Below are positions 19,736-30,966 of a stretch of DNA of 64,000 bases, piece by piece; positions within the stretch are counted from its first letter, which is position 1, and every line of letters begins with the position of its first letter. This DNA comes from Protopterus annectens. Taxonomy: Eukaryota > Chordata > Ceratodontiformes > Protopteridae. The notes beneath the pieces are model-generated. The model saw only the letters and a program-made list of their open reading frames with translations. It did not search any database and was not told the origin of the DNA. A program made the position numbers and the translations under genes. The stretch is taken from the NCBI RefSeq assembly GCF_019279795.1, contig NC_056743.1, positions 928,476,694 through 928,540,693 of the forward strand, read 5' to 3'.

Positions 19736-20960
19736 TCAAACCAATCAGTGTACAAAGAAGGAAAATTTGTCAGAAAGAAGTTGTTTGATTAAATCAATAG
19801 TTTACTGTAATCCATGTACAAATAGTCACCCAGCTGACACACAAGCACTGATAGGGTTATCAGAGAAATCGGCATCCTCACACACAATTCCCTATCCTTT
19901 GACCACAATGCAGCAAGAGGGTTAGGCAATTATTCTATCTACCCAATTAATAGCTAAAGGTATCTCATCCTCCATATTCTGCCCTAATCAGACTGATTAT
20001 AAAATAAAGTGCTCTTGCAGTATGTATCTATTCAGACACATCACAGAGCTAGAAGGACCCCAGAGGTTCCTAATTAAAAGGTGACCAGACCAAAGCCCTC
20101 CAGCTGCCAAACCAGGCTTGATGTTCTAACCCTACACTCTCTCTATAAGTCTTGTGAATTCTGACTTGTGTTTATCATTCCACACTGTCACAGACCCGAA
20201 TGCCCCTCATTTCCTACACCTCCACAAAACAAATGGCTCTGCAAACACCTGAACTTAAAGAAATGAATTTCATTCAAGAAGTAAATTTCATTTGGGGAAC
20301 AGAATTATTACTTTAATCTTTCATTACATTTAAATAACGTTAAAGCCTCTCTACCTTTATGATAAATCTTAAGGACTGGGTGGGTGCCTGTAAATTCATC
20401 TCAGACTGACTTGTTTTGCCCTAATGGAGACAGGAAATGCCCTATGATGGTGGATATTGGCAATGCAATTATGGTCAAAGATCTGATTCTGCCTGATAAG
20501 TTCTATGAACGAAAGTCATGTAACTAAACCAATACAACATGCAGGACAATCACTGTCAAATGCCTGTAAAACTCTGCAGTTAGTGCTAGTTGCAAAAGGT
20601 CACAGGATGATTCCTTCTTAGTGAGTGAGGTCCTAACAAAAAAGTATAAAATTCATCTAAGGCCACCATTCTACTCTTAATGATTTAATTACAGTTTAAT
20701 GGTAAAACTGCCCATGCCACACTGCTATTTTCAGTACAGGCTAAACTGATGGTTGCATCGCTCCAGTGACTCCAAACCTTATCTCAAACCATCCATTGCA
20801 TTTTTTGTGCTTTCCTCAGTAACTGCTCTTTAAGAGAAGCATTATTTGACATATATTTTATTTTTTACAGTTCGCTGGAAGAAAGGTATAGATTATAGGC
20901 AGATATACTCTTGGTCCCCAAATGGACCTAGCTAGTTATAAGCTGGTACAGTTAACTCCA
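19736..20960. other. AT-rich sequence without recognised gene
   Basis: No ORF or motif I can assign. A loose duplication occurs near its end: 20800-20870 and 20965-21045 share a CCATT...GTGCTTTCCT / GTGGTTTCCT, AACTCC/AACTGC, GAGAAGC and ATATTTTATTTTTT order. It may be an old repeat related to the flanks of H. Confidence 0.5.
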
Positions 20961-21049
20961 GACTTACTTTTAAACCATTATTTTGTGGTTTCCTGTGTAA
21001 CTCCTTGGTAGGAGAAGCTTTACTGGATTTATATTTTATTTTTTTATGA

Positions 21050-21300
21050 CAGTCACAAGCCAATCATCCAAATATGTGAACATGCAGAAGTCTAGCAGTC
21101 CAAGGTATGTTGTGGCCACTGGCATTCACTTGGTGAACACCCAAGGGGATGCAGTGAAACCATAGGGCAGAGCTCTGAACTGGAAATGATTAGCTTTCAG
21201 ATGAAGGTGTAGGAACCTTCTGGAGTGCATGTCTATCCTGATGAAGTAGTACACATCTTGAAGGTCTACCGAGCACATCCAGTCATCCTTGCTTAACTCA
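21050..21300 (-). pseudogene. RT fragment of DIRS element H, first segment
   Basis: SKDDWMCSVDLQDVYYFIRID, FQFRALPYGF and a TYLDDWLV-type core at 21050-21290 are DIRS RT. Above 21290 the match stops abruptly and the RT N-terminal part resumes at 22680, so about 1.4 kb is inserted. The downstream part of H (RNase H, YR, left ITR) is absent. Confidence 0.82.
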
Positions 21301-21399
21301 TTCAAGCCTATAGAGCCTTTTTTTTTGTATACTTCCAGTTCATACCCATAGCTCCTTATGACATCCAGAAATTTTTTTGGGTCTGGCTTCATTTTCTAA

Positions 21400-21885
21400 G
21401 TGACTTTCCAGCTAATAACAGACATTATTAGAAAGTGCAAGGAGTTATTAACAAAATGACACTAAGACTGTTAATCTAGGATGTACAACATTAGAGAAAG
21501 TAATCACTCCTCATCACTTATTATGCACATTTTCAAATTTATGTTCATATTTTCATAAATGAGAGCCCTTCACGTTATTGAGGAATATGGTGAGATATGC
21601 CATGAAGGGAGAGACAGGACAATTCATTGTTAATGTCCATTTATATCGCACTATACCTGATATATTGCTTGCTGTTTGCCAATAATTATGAAAATAAAAA
21701 TATTTCCATATACAGAGAAAATTTAAAAAAACAAGTGACTTACAAACTGTTGCGTGAAATCAGGTGAAACCTTAGGAGCTGAACTTTTTTTTTTTTTTTT
21801 TTTTTAATTTGCAAGGTGAGTTGAACATCTTGAGAAATATGTACAGTTATTTATATTGCTAATTATAAAATTAAGTATATGTTTT
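21400..21885 (-). repeat. Unidentified interspersed repeat R, copy 2 (inverted)
   Basis: Inverted partner of 19258-19735, with a poly-T tract (21787-21808) inserted or expanded inside. It lies in the sequence inserted in H's RT. Confidence 0.75.
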
Positions 21886-22217
21886 CATACTTCTGTAGGT
21901 TTATAGGTTCATAGGATGATACTAGCCAATAATTGCACCCATGTGTAAATATCTCAATAAACATACTCAGAGGAATTTCTTGTTGTCATGAAAACTTAGG
22001 TCTGGTTAACTTTCTAACAATATATATCTAGATTATACAACTTCCAAGCTATGACAAATTGTGAAAGTTTAGAAGAAAAACTATACTTTTGGGTTTATGT
22101 GAATTATAATACACTGCAGCATTTATGGAAAGACTATGAACGTACCAACTATTATCACTGCAAGGAATACTTATTACTGATAACACTGTAATTTGTACAG
22201 TTTCAATAGCTCTTCTT
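21886..22217. other. AT-rich spacer with a short LINE/SINE tail trace
   Basis: GGTTCATAGGATGATACTAGCC near 21900-21925 resembles, in reverse, the CTAGTACTWATCTATGAACC tail seen at 11738 and 30940. I see nothing else here. Confidence 0.4.
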
Positions 22218-22430
22218 CATAGCCGCCCTTAGGCATAGGCCAACTAGGCGGCTGACTATGGCGCCGATCTAGCAGGGGCACTTTTACAGTATTTATTTGT
22301 TTATGTTTTGCAGTAAAGAAATGGTTTCTTTAAAATATGTTGAATAAATACAGAAAGAACTGAAGAGCAAGACAAACTGTGGGGAAAAAGGAAGAAAAAA
22401 GTAATCTAGATGGTGTAGGTAGACCTGGAT

Positions 22431-22469
<39 letters not shown>

Positions 22470-22514
22470 GGAGTCCTTTTGCCTAGGGCACTAGTTGACC
22501 AAAGGCTGGCCCTG
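22218..22514. mobile_element. hAT-like MITE with 8-bp target duplication
   Basis: The ends begin CATAGCCGCCCTTAGGC and, read inverted from 22514, CAGGGCCAGCCTTTGG, with CAACTAG kept in both. The flanks are CTCTTCTT (22210-22217) and CTCTTATT (22515-22522), a 7-of-8 match, the duplication length of hAT elements. It is 297 bp with no ORF, so a nonautonomous element. A (GT)n tract lies inside. Confidence 0.72.
22433..22466. repeat. (GT)n microsatellite
   Basis: Uninterrupted GT dinucleotides within the MITE. Confidence 0.95.
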
Positions 22515-22679
22515 CTCTTATTGTTCATAAAATATTTATTTTTGTTTAACTTAACCTTTTTTAAGTTTATTTTTAGAACCTGCTCTGGAATGCAAGATGT
22601 GTGTAGGCTGCTACAGAGGTGACATTCCAGACCACTTAGGCACTAATGAGTTAACAACGATAAAATGAACTGAACCATA

Positions 22680-22905
22680 ATCACCTGTGACTTTGCCTGT
22701 TCTACATACTGATACAAGTGGTTGAGGTCCAAGATAGGCTTGTGGTCATCACTCTTCTCTGATACCAAAAAGAATATCGAACAGACTCCAGAACCTTGAT
22801 GGACTGGTGGGACCTCCTGGATGTCTCAGTTGTCTAGCAGCTTTTTTTTTTTTTTTTTTTTTTTTTTTACCTCTTGAACTACAGCTTTTTTTTGCAGGGG
22901 TAGAA
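22680..22905 (-). pseudogene. RT N-terminus of DIRS element H, second segment
   Basis: The minus strand gives a degraded SIFFLVSEKSDDHKPILDLNHLY, the region just before the RT block at 21050-21300. A long T tract (22843-22868) interrupts it. D is inserted at 22905/29062 in an AA/C context. Confidence 0.75.
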
Positions 22906-22945
22906 CTACAAGTTATGTACTCACCATAACGCTTGATGTATGTGG

Positions 22946-23100
22946 TCCATCTCGCCTCACATTCCTACTCACGGCTTCGGAGCCGAACATCGGCTCCGAC
23001 TCGACCAACTTATATTTTTCTAGCACAAAGTCTCTAATTGGCTGGGCTAACCTGGTATCCCATGTTGCACCGCTCCATAACCCGAGATCTAGTTTGCAGC
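22946..23100. repeat. Left ITR of element D
   Basis: Inverted partner of 28896-29052. It contains a perfect 9-bp stem, loop ACA, at 22978-22998 (CGGAGCCGA / TCGGCTCCG), the same stem as in B with a different loop. Confidence 0.9.
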
Positions 23101-23249
23101 AGCTCATAGTCACACCCCATGCACAACCACAGTTCAGAAGAGTAGCACACTAACCAGGGCAGCAAAGAAAAAATAACCAATACCGAAGGGTACTGAAAAC
23201 AAATGTCGCCTCCAAATCCTCCAGGAGGGGGGAAGGTGGGAGGGAACGT

Positions 23250-23355
23250 AAGAATGTGAGGCGAGATGGACCACATACATCAAGCGGTATGGTGAGTACA
23301 TAACTTGTAGATGTTATGTGGTCCAATCTTGCCTACATTCTTACTCATGGGACAG
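23250..23355. repeat. Internal complementary region of D
   Basis: The first half is the reverse complement of D's left end (GGTGAGTACATAACTTGTAG), the second that of its right end (ATGTTATGTGGTCC and TTACTCATGGGA). Confidence 0.9.
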
Positions 23356-23446
23356 AGTCCCTAGCACCTCTATCCTGGGAGGCTCAATGGAAGATGCTCC
23401 TGAGAACAGTGGAACAAAAAAGAAGCCCAGCCCCTAGAAGCCACGT

Positions 23447-24569
23447 CTAATTTGTAATGAAGGTGTGGGGAGAAGCCCACGTGGCCGCAGCACAAATTTC
23501 ATCCAAGGATAGTCTGGAGTGATAAGCTACTGAATCGGAAACAGCCCTGGTGGAGTGAGCCTTGACGGGGAATGGTAACTGCCTGTGTGCTGACAAATAC
23601 AAACAGGAGATGCAGTCAGAAATCCATCTGGAAATAGTAATCTTAGAAACAGGGAAACCTGTTCTATTTTCTGAGAAGGACACAAAGAGTTGGTCAGACT
23701 TACAAAGTTGTTTTGTCCTGTGTAAGTAAAAACGAAGCTGCCTGTGTACGTCCAATTGATGAAACAAACTCCGCTTGTTGGAAAATTGAGGAAAGAAAAC
23801 TGGCAGCTCAATGGACTGATTGAGGTTAATGGCAGAGGTTACCTTCAGAAGGAAGGACGGATTAGGTCTCAAGGAAACCCTGTCCTTATGAAATATTAAA
23901 TACGGGGATTTTATGGACAACGCTTGAATCTCCGACACCCATCTGGCTGATCTGATGACTATTAAGAATGCAGTCTTCCAAGACAGAAATTTTAATTCAC
24001 AGGTGGCAGCTGGTTTGAAAGGGGATGACGTCAGGGCCTGTAACAAAATGTAAATCCCATGGCATGATGGGTTCAGACACAGGAGGCCAAAGCAACAAGG
24101 TGCCCCTCAAAAAGGCCTTACATAGCTTATGAGCCATGAGAGAAGGTTTGTAAGAGGCATGAAAATTAGAAATAGCGGCCAGCTGAACCTTAATGGTAGC
24201 AGGAGCAGAACCCTGCTGAAAAAGTGTGGATAAAAAATCTAAGACAGCAGGAATGGGGGCTGTGAAAGGATCCAGTCCCTTGGCCTGAGCCCAAATTGAA
24301 AATCTTTTCCACTTGCTGGAGCAAATCTTCCTGGTAGAAGATTTATGAGAAGAAGATAAAAAGTGTACTACCTCAGGTGAAAAACGAAGTCTGACTAAGG
24401 ATGGAAGTGGAGTAGCCAGGCTGTTAACCTGAGGGTCCGCAGGGAGGGATGGGACTGTCCCGACATGTGTCAGTAGGTCTGGCGCTGGGTCCAGAGTCCA
24501 AGGACTGTCCACTGCATACTGATGAAGGAAGGAAGGAGAACCAGATTTGGCGAGGCCAGTGTGGGGCAA
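23447..24569 (-). pseudogene. Tyrosine recombinase of element D, nucleophile out of frame
   Basis: The N-terminal core-binding part (STRKICSSKWKRFSIWAQAKG) is at 23997-24400. After a shift near 24040 the catalytic part has PFKPAATCELKFLSWKTAF, RSARWVSEIQAL, VHRQLRFYLHRTK, the AHSTRAV box and EICAAATWASPHTFITN, where a stop replaces the conserved Tyr. The Tyr-Lys-Leu-Asp codons (TACAAATTAGAC) are present but shifted, consistent with loss of a few bases just before the nucleophile codon. Confidence 0.88.
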
Positions 24570-26427
24570 TAAGAATCATCTTGCTTCCCGAGGAAATGGC
24601 TTTCTGGATCACTCTTGGTAGCAGAGGAAACGGAGGGAAAGCATACAGCAGATTGGGAGGCCAATCGTGGACTAATGCGTCCCTGGGTGACTCCCCCTGT
24701 GGGGGGTTCAGAGTGAAGTAGTTGCTGCACTTGGTATTGTGGGGATTGGCAAAAAGGTCGCAGCAAGGCTGACCCCACCTGTTGAAAATCGGTTCCACAA
24801 CTCGGCGGTTCAGGGACCACTCGTAAGGCATCAGAATAGATCTGCTCAGCCTGTCCGCTATCACATTGGCCTTCCCCGGAATGTGCGTTGCCACTAGGAA
24901 CCATCGGGAAGACACTGCCCACTGCCACACTCACATGGCATCTCTGCATAGGTGATAAGACCTGGTTCCCCCTTGCTTGTTCAGGTACCACACCACAGAC
25001 ATGTTGTCTGAGTGAACTGCAATCGTTCCTGGGGGAAGAGAGCTCTGCAGTGCTTGCAACGCCAGTAACACCACTCTCATCTCTAGAACATTGATGTGCA
25101 GATGTACCTTGTGATCCTGCCAGGTGCCTTGGACCATCCTGCCAAGATAATGCCCCCCCCCACCTTATCTGGGAGGCGTCTGTGGTCACCGTAGCAACCA
25201 GAGTCACAGGAATAAACGGATTCCCTTGTTCAAGTTGGTGGAACACAGTCAACAACAGAGGTCCTGTTTGCACCGATCGGTGAGTAGGATCAGATGGGAC
25301 AGGGGAAGTTTCTGAAAGGACCATTGGGCAGAGAGGAACCACTGCAGAAGCCTCATGTGTAATCTGGCCAGGGGCACTAACAATGGTGGCTGCCTTGGAT
25401 CCTAGGAGCTGTAGGACCCATCTGGCCTGAACCTTCTTGAGGGGTAGCAACGCGTGAACCTGACCCTGCAACACCTCGATTCTTTTGAGAGGCAGGAACG
25501 CCTGCATGTGAACGGTGTCTAGCTCTACGCCTATAAATGTGACACGCTGTGAGGGTAGCAAGGCAGACTTTCCCCAGTTCAAGGTAATTCCTAGTTGATG
25601 ACAAAGGGCAATGGTCTTTTCCCTGGCCTGAATGAGAAGCTGCCTGGTGGGGGCAGTGAAGAGCCAGTCGTCCAGGTATGGAAACACTTGGAATCCTTGA
25701 CATCTCAGGTGAGCTGTCACCACTGCCAAACACTTGGTGAACACCCTGGGGGCTGTGGTGAGGCCAAAGGGCAGGGCACGAAACTGGAAATGACTGGCTC
25801 CCAGCCAGAAGCGTAAGTGACTCCTGGATGCCCTGTCCATTTTGATATGGTAGGAAGCATCCTTGAGATCGATGGAGCACAATCCATACTTCTTTTCCCA
25901 GTAACGGAAAAATAGACTGAAGGGTGACCATTCGGAACTTGGACTTTAGAACATAGCGATTCAGTCAGCTGAGATCCAAGATGGGTCTCAGGTCCCCTGT
26001 TTTTTTCGGTACCAAAAAGAGGCTTGAGTTAAGTCCCTAATCCGATCTGGTCTGAAGGGACAGGCTGGATGACTCCTTTTTCCAGCAACTTTGAAATTTC
26101 TAGTGTTGCGTGATCCCTTTGACTGGGTGGAACATCTGGGATTCTCTTGGGTGGAGGAGGGTCTGACAATAAGGGGATGTAATAACCTCCGGTAACTATG
26201 CGAAGCACCCATCGATCCTGAGTGATACTTGTCCAGGCTTCCGGGTACAATGAAATGCGGCCCCCGAATGGCTCAGGAATAGCACAGTTGGGCAATACAT
26301 CAGGGACGATGATAGGAAGGCCCGCGAAAGGAATCACAGTCTCCCAAATTGCGAGGGCCTCCTCAGCCCCTAGGGCGGTGTCTCCCAGAATAGCTACCCC
26401 CTCCTCTGCCTCTGGAGGGGGACTCAC
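24424..26427 (-). pseudogene. ORF2 of element D (RT, RNase H, methyltransferase)
   Basis: RT (25500-25882): CSIDLKDASYHIKMD, LPFGLTTAP, FPYLDDWLF. RNase H: TTDASQIRWGG near 25170, LEMRVVLLALQ and SDNMSVVWYLNKQGG at 24960-25080, and IADRLSRS near 24850. Methyltransferase (24560-24800): CDLFANPHNTKCSNYF, RDALVHDW, YAFPPFPLL and IAPHWPRQIWF. The N-terminal linker (GGRISLYPEAW, IPDVPPSQRD) is at 26029-26427. At least three frameshifts. The methyltransferase end overlaps the YR start. Confidence 0.88.
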
Positions 26428-26464
26428 CTTGACCGGCAGGAAAAGACTTCTGTGACTTTTTGAA

Positions 26465-28503
26465 CTACATTTTGCCTCCCCTCTGAGCCCTGGGGTAAGG
26501 CCTAGATGGGAGGGAAAAACGGACCCCTACGGCAGACAGGGTCTTTCCCTCTTGCTCACATCTGGTGAGGGTGTCTTTCACTTTGGTCCCAAAGAGTGAG
26601 GACCCATCAAAAGGGGCATCAGTGAAGAAAGACTTGAGGGCCTCCGCGAAATGACACAGGCGCATCCAGGCTTGCCTCCTAAGGGCTACACCTGAGCTAG
26701 CTGCCCTGCTCGCCCCCTCGGCTGCATAAGATATGAGCCTCATGGACGAGTTGACAATCGAGCCAAGAGGAGACAACTGGGCGTTAACCGTCTGTGTTAA
26801 CGCCTCAGGTAAGTTACCCATTAGAGTATCTCCTAACTCTTTAAGGAGATCTCTCTGGAGCCGAGTAAAGTGACAGATAGTTCAGAGACTGAAGTGTGAA
26901 GGTTGCTGAAGAGAGGGTACACTTCCCGTACCGATCCATACTCCTGGACTCCTTGTTAGGAGGATGGATGGAGGAAGAAGACTCTGCTACTTCCTGCTGA
27001 GTGGCCGCCACCACCACCACAGCATCCACAGAAACCCCTTTGGACAGGAACTCTTTCCCAGGGGGAGCTGAAAGAAATTTATTAGGGCATCTTGGTACAG
27101 GTTCTACCGAGTCAGGAGTCTCCAACGCCCTTCGACAGATCAAATCCAGGAGCTCATCGAAGGGTGGAGACACCCAGGAGGCGGAGGGTTGAGCCCCAAA
27201 GGCCTTGAGGAATACCGACTCCTCCTCAGAGGGGGTTTTGGACGACCAGCTGCCTCTCTGCCTCAAAATCTCCAGGATGTCGGAGAAAGAGACGCCATCG
27301 GAGGACGACTTGGGGGACCCCTCTGACTCCTCGAGGTCGGTATCAGAGGTGAGGGACTCAACCTGGGAGTCTATGTGCTTCCTCTTGCACAATTACTTTC
27401 TTGGGGGCTCCTCAGGCACAGACTCTGCGGGGCCCTCAGAAAGTTGGGAACAGCTCATGGGGGTATCCCCAGACCTTGGGGCTCCGCCGTCAACCGATAG
27501 GGGGAAATCAGAGGCTCTCGCCAGACTGGAAGGGGATGGAATGACGGATCCGGGTGATGTCACTGAGGATCTGGCCACTGCGCTCTTCATGGCCTCAAAG
27601 GTGGGTCCCCCCAAATCCGAGGATCGACCAACCTCCGAGGCCAAGATCGGAACCGAAGTTTCCCGAGCCGAAGCACCGAGAGGGAGGCTCGGAACCGACA
27701 AAAGTCCCAAAGTATCCCCCTCGGGTCCGACAGAGGAAGCCCAGGTTCCGAAACCAGAGGACGGAGCTGACGTTGGCACCGATAAGGCCTTAAGAGGTAT
27801 TCGGAGCTGACAGAACATCACCCGGAGCAGAACACTCCAGCTCTGAAGTCAAGGAGGTGCTCGGAGGAGGAAACATGGGTGCACTCATCAGGACTGGCTC
27901 CGGAGCTGACTGGGTCGGAGCCGAAAATAACTTTGCCAAAACCGGCGACTGCAGGAGCCTCTGGACCACCCTAGCCACATCCAAATCAGAGAGTCTGGAG
28001 GATTTGGAGGAGAGAGAAGGTGACTGTGATCTCCTGTATGGAGATCCTTGTCTGACACTAGGAGACCGGCTCCGAATGGGCTCTAATAGGATAGGAGCCG
28101 AGGCAGATTCAAGAATCACAGCTACCTCCTGCGGCCCAGAGGACAAGGGAGCCGAGGAGGTCGAGTCCAATTTGCTAGTCTTCTCCGGAGGCTCTGATGA
28201 AACAGATGGAGCCGGAGATCTTTTCTAAGCCTTAGAAGTCTTGGTTTTAGACTGTGAGCCAGAGGAAGAGTCCAAGGACTCCTCAAAGGAAGGCTTAAGA
28301 CCACCCTTCAGTATAAGTTTACTTTTTCTCTCCTGTAGCACCCTAGGGCTAAAAGCATGACAAAAACTACAGGACTCTTGTAAATGTATTGCCCCCAAGC
28401 AGTATACACACACAGCATGTCCATCTGTTATGGACATCTTGTAGCTACATTTAGAACACTTCTTAAACCCGGAGGATTTGTGTTCTTTTTGATCCTTAGA
28501 CAT
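26465..28503 (-). pseudogene. gag of element D (frameshifted)
   Basis: The start is Met-Ser-Lys-Asp at 28503. The Cys/His module has CSKCSYK, HAVCVYCLGAIHL and CSFCHAF (28365-28470). A Ser/Pro-rich middle follows (27400-28200), then the helical core with PPFDELLDLICRRALETPD (27140) and MDRYGKCTLSSATF (26920). The end has LRRQAWMRLCHFAEALKSFF and RCEQEGKTLSAVGVRF (26500-26680). Four overlapping frames are needed. Confidence 0.85.
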
Positions 28504-28895
28504 AACGCAAAAACCACAGTACACAATACCACAGAAACAGGACTTTAGGCCACAACAGTTAAGGTGGGAAACTACCGCTAACAACAGTTGACAGAATCTC
28601 TAAGTTAAACGATTCTGACACGACAACGAGTCACACACCGAAGCAAGGGACAAACGCTTTCCTCAGACAACTACACAACGGAGGGAGGACTAGGTCACTT
28701 ACTTAAACGGGCCTAGCCCGTAGGAATGGAGGGATACCACAAACAAACACTCACACCACAAAAACAACGATAACAACAAGCAAACAGCTATTAAAATAGC
28801 TTTTGTGAAGGAAAAAAAAGACAATTTTCACTGAGAAAAAGAAGTTTTAAAGCTATTTAGCCACAGCCAAGCGAGACCACGTCCTAGCTCCACGA
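28504..28895 (-). other. 5' leader of element D
   Basis: Non-coding, A-rich stretch between gag and the upstream ITR. No ORF or recognised motif. Confidence 0.55.
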
Positions 28896-29052
28896 GCGGC
28901 AAACGAGATCTGGGGTTGTGCAGCGGTGCAACATGGGATACCAGGTTAGGCCAGCCAATTAGCGACTTTGTGCTAGAAAAATATAAGCTGGCCGAGTCGG
29001 AGCCGATGTTCGGCTCCGAACCCGTGAGTAAGAATGTAGGCAAGATTGGACC
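28896..29052. repeat. Right (upstream) ITR of element D
   Basis: Inverted partner of 22946-23100, with the hairpin at 28998-29018 (loop TGT, complementary to the left loop). Confidence 0.9.
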
Positions 29053-29061
29053 ACATAACAT

Positions 29062-29283
29062 CATTTTTTCGAATTCAAGGAGGGAAAAAAGGAATGGAAT
29101 TACTGGAATTATATAGTCTCTGGTTATGATTCTCTGTATCAATGAATCCTGGGTGATAGCTGTCCAGGCTAACAGCTACAGAGACAAGCACCCTATGACT
29201 GCCTCCAGTGCCCACTAGTTGTACAAACCTTCTAAAGTCTGTCCCTCAGGACATACCTGAAATTAGCTTGCCTCCAGCTACTG
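29062..29283 (-). mobile_element. DIRS element H, third segment (gag/ORF2 linker)
   Basis: The minus strand gives a degraded linker with SLIQRIITRDYIIPVIPF, matching the ITTDNWVKSVVTRGYKIPF region of B ORF2. It is bounded by D on the left and by a LINE on the right. Confidence 0.7.
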
Positions 29284-30966
29284 CACGAAACCAAGTAAAA
29301 TTGCATCAATGGGGCCTGACAATGTCCCAGAATTAATCTTTAACCGCATGAAGTATGAGTTAGCCACACCCTTAACAAGACTGTTCAACCTCAGCCTCTA
29401 AACAGATTTTGTACCAAGCAAATGGATAATAGCTACAGTCATTCCCCTGCATAAGGGAGGACTTTCCTCAAACCCAGGCAGTTATAGACCCATAACTCTG
29501 ATCAGCCTACATGCAAACCATGGAAAGATTTACCATAGAACTAATCAATCAGGACATAGGGAACCTCCAAACATTAGACCCATCTCAGTTTGGATTCAGG
29601 GGCAGATCATACTTACTCAAACAGGTGGACTTTTTTGAAAAGGTCACTAAAGTCATGGATGAAAGCAAAACAGTATGCACTGCATACCTTTACTTGGCCA
29701 ATACTTTTTACAACTCTCTACAAAGGCACAACAGAAAAGCTAAATAAACTGGGAATAAACTCCTATGTCACCCACTGCACTGCTAACTGACTCACAAATA
29801 GGACACAGGAAATCAAAATACGGGAAGTTACCACCACAGAGAGACCGGTCACCAATGGAATCCCCCAAGATCTGTGCTTGGCCCCCACCTGTTTGGCATC
29901 TACTTTTCGGAAGTAAAAGCCAATACCAGAGGGCTCTGGCTGAAGTTTACAGATGACTGCAAACCAGGAGCAGTCACTGAATCTCCAGATGACTTAGCCA
30001 TCCTGTAGGAAGGTTTGCCCCAAAATAAATAACTGATGCGAAAATCAAACTGAAACTAAATGTCAAAAAATGCATTACTGTACCTTTGAGAAATCATCTA
30101 CCTCAGGAAACTACCACACTGATAATACACCCCTAAGAGTTGACCCAGTTGTTTGGAATTTGGGAACTTATGTGGACAGTAACCTAACTTTTGACCAACA
30201 CATGTCCCCTGTTGTAAGAAAGTCCTTCCATATTGTATAACATAAAAAAGGAATGTGTATAGATCTAAGGATGGCATTGTCCCACTTTACTCATCCATTA
30301 CTAGGCCAGTCAATGAGTATAATGCTCCCTTTGGCATATCCAAGTACATGCAGCAACTGGAATGCCCACAAAGATACTTTACTGATAGGATATTAAACAT
30401 GTTCTTCATGGACCAACTCAAAGCCCTATCACTATACTCGGTATCCTACAGACCTGTATCTGGCATATAAGGCATCCTCTGGATCCAATGCTGATGGAGC
30501 TACTGCACATCAGCAAGATAAATGGCATCAAGAATACTCGGTCCAGAAATCTAAACCTCTTCTGCAACATCAAGAGAATGTTTTGGAAGGACAGGTATAT
30601 CTCACAATGGATACCGCTGCTCTGGAATACATTCCCCAGCCACATAAAACAAAGTTCAACACTGTCCATATTCAAGCACAACTTGGATCAAAGGATGAAA
30701 AACAGAACATTTACCCTAGGTCTGCTCCTTGTACTACTAATAGACAGAGGCAGCTCCTAAATGCTTTGTCCCATACATGGATCCCTTAAATTATCTAAAG
30801 TATGATCCCAGTTATTTTTATTAGGGAAAATATATAATTATCAATCATGTGATAGGTAAGGCCAGTCTCTAACCAAATAGAATAGGTTAATTTGAGCACA
30901 AAAAGGCAAACTGGTTTGCCTTGAAATGGCCCATATGGGCAACTAGGCTAGTACTTATCTATGAAC
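29284..30966 (+). mobile_element. CR1/L2-like LINE fragment
   Basis: Broken RT in order: MGPDNVPELIFNRM, WIIATVIPLHKGG, NPGSYRPITLIS, SQFGFRGRSYLLKQ, a degraded GIPQDLCLAPTCL for the GVPQGSVLGPLLF box, then the C-terminal QQLECPQRYFTDRIL, LKALSLYSVSYR and WNTFPSHIKQSSTLSIFKHNLDQ. The last pattern is typical of CR1/L2 ORF2 C-termini. The 3' tail (30890-30966) carries ATGGCCCATATGGGCAACTA and CTAGTACTTATCTATGAACC. It is 5' truncated and inserted in H. Confidence 0.78.

Larger units (their letters stand above)
22906..29061 (-). mobile_element. DIRS-type YR retrotransposon D, nearly full length
   Basis: Same family group as B. The left end begins CTACAAGTTATG and the right end finishes CATAACAT; the ICR joins both (junction near 23310). 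The host sequence on both sides is element H. Order on the minus strand: ITR, leader, gag, ORF2, YR, ICR, ITR. Frameshifts occur in each gene, so it is not autonomous now. Confidence 0.92.

Noticed and set aside
27205-27810. 201-codon plus-strand frame
   Set aside because: Shadow of D gag, low complexity.
29511-29790. Two overlapping short plus-strand ORFs as separate genes
   Set aside because: They are frames of the decayed CR1/L2-like RT.
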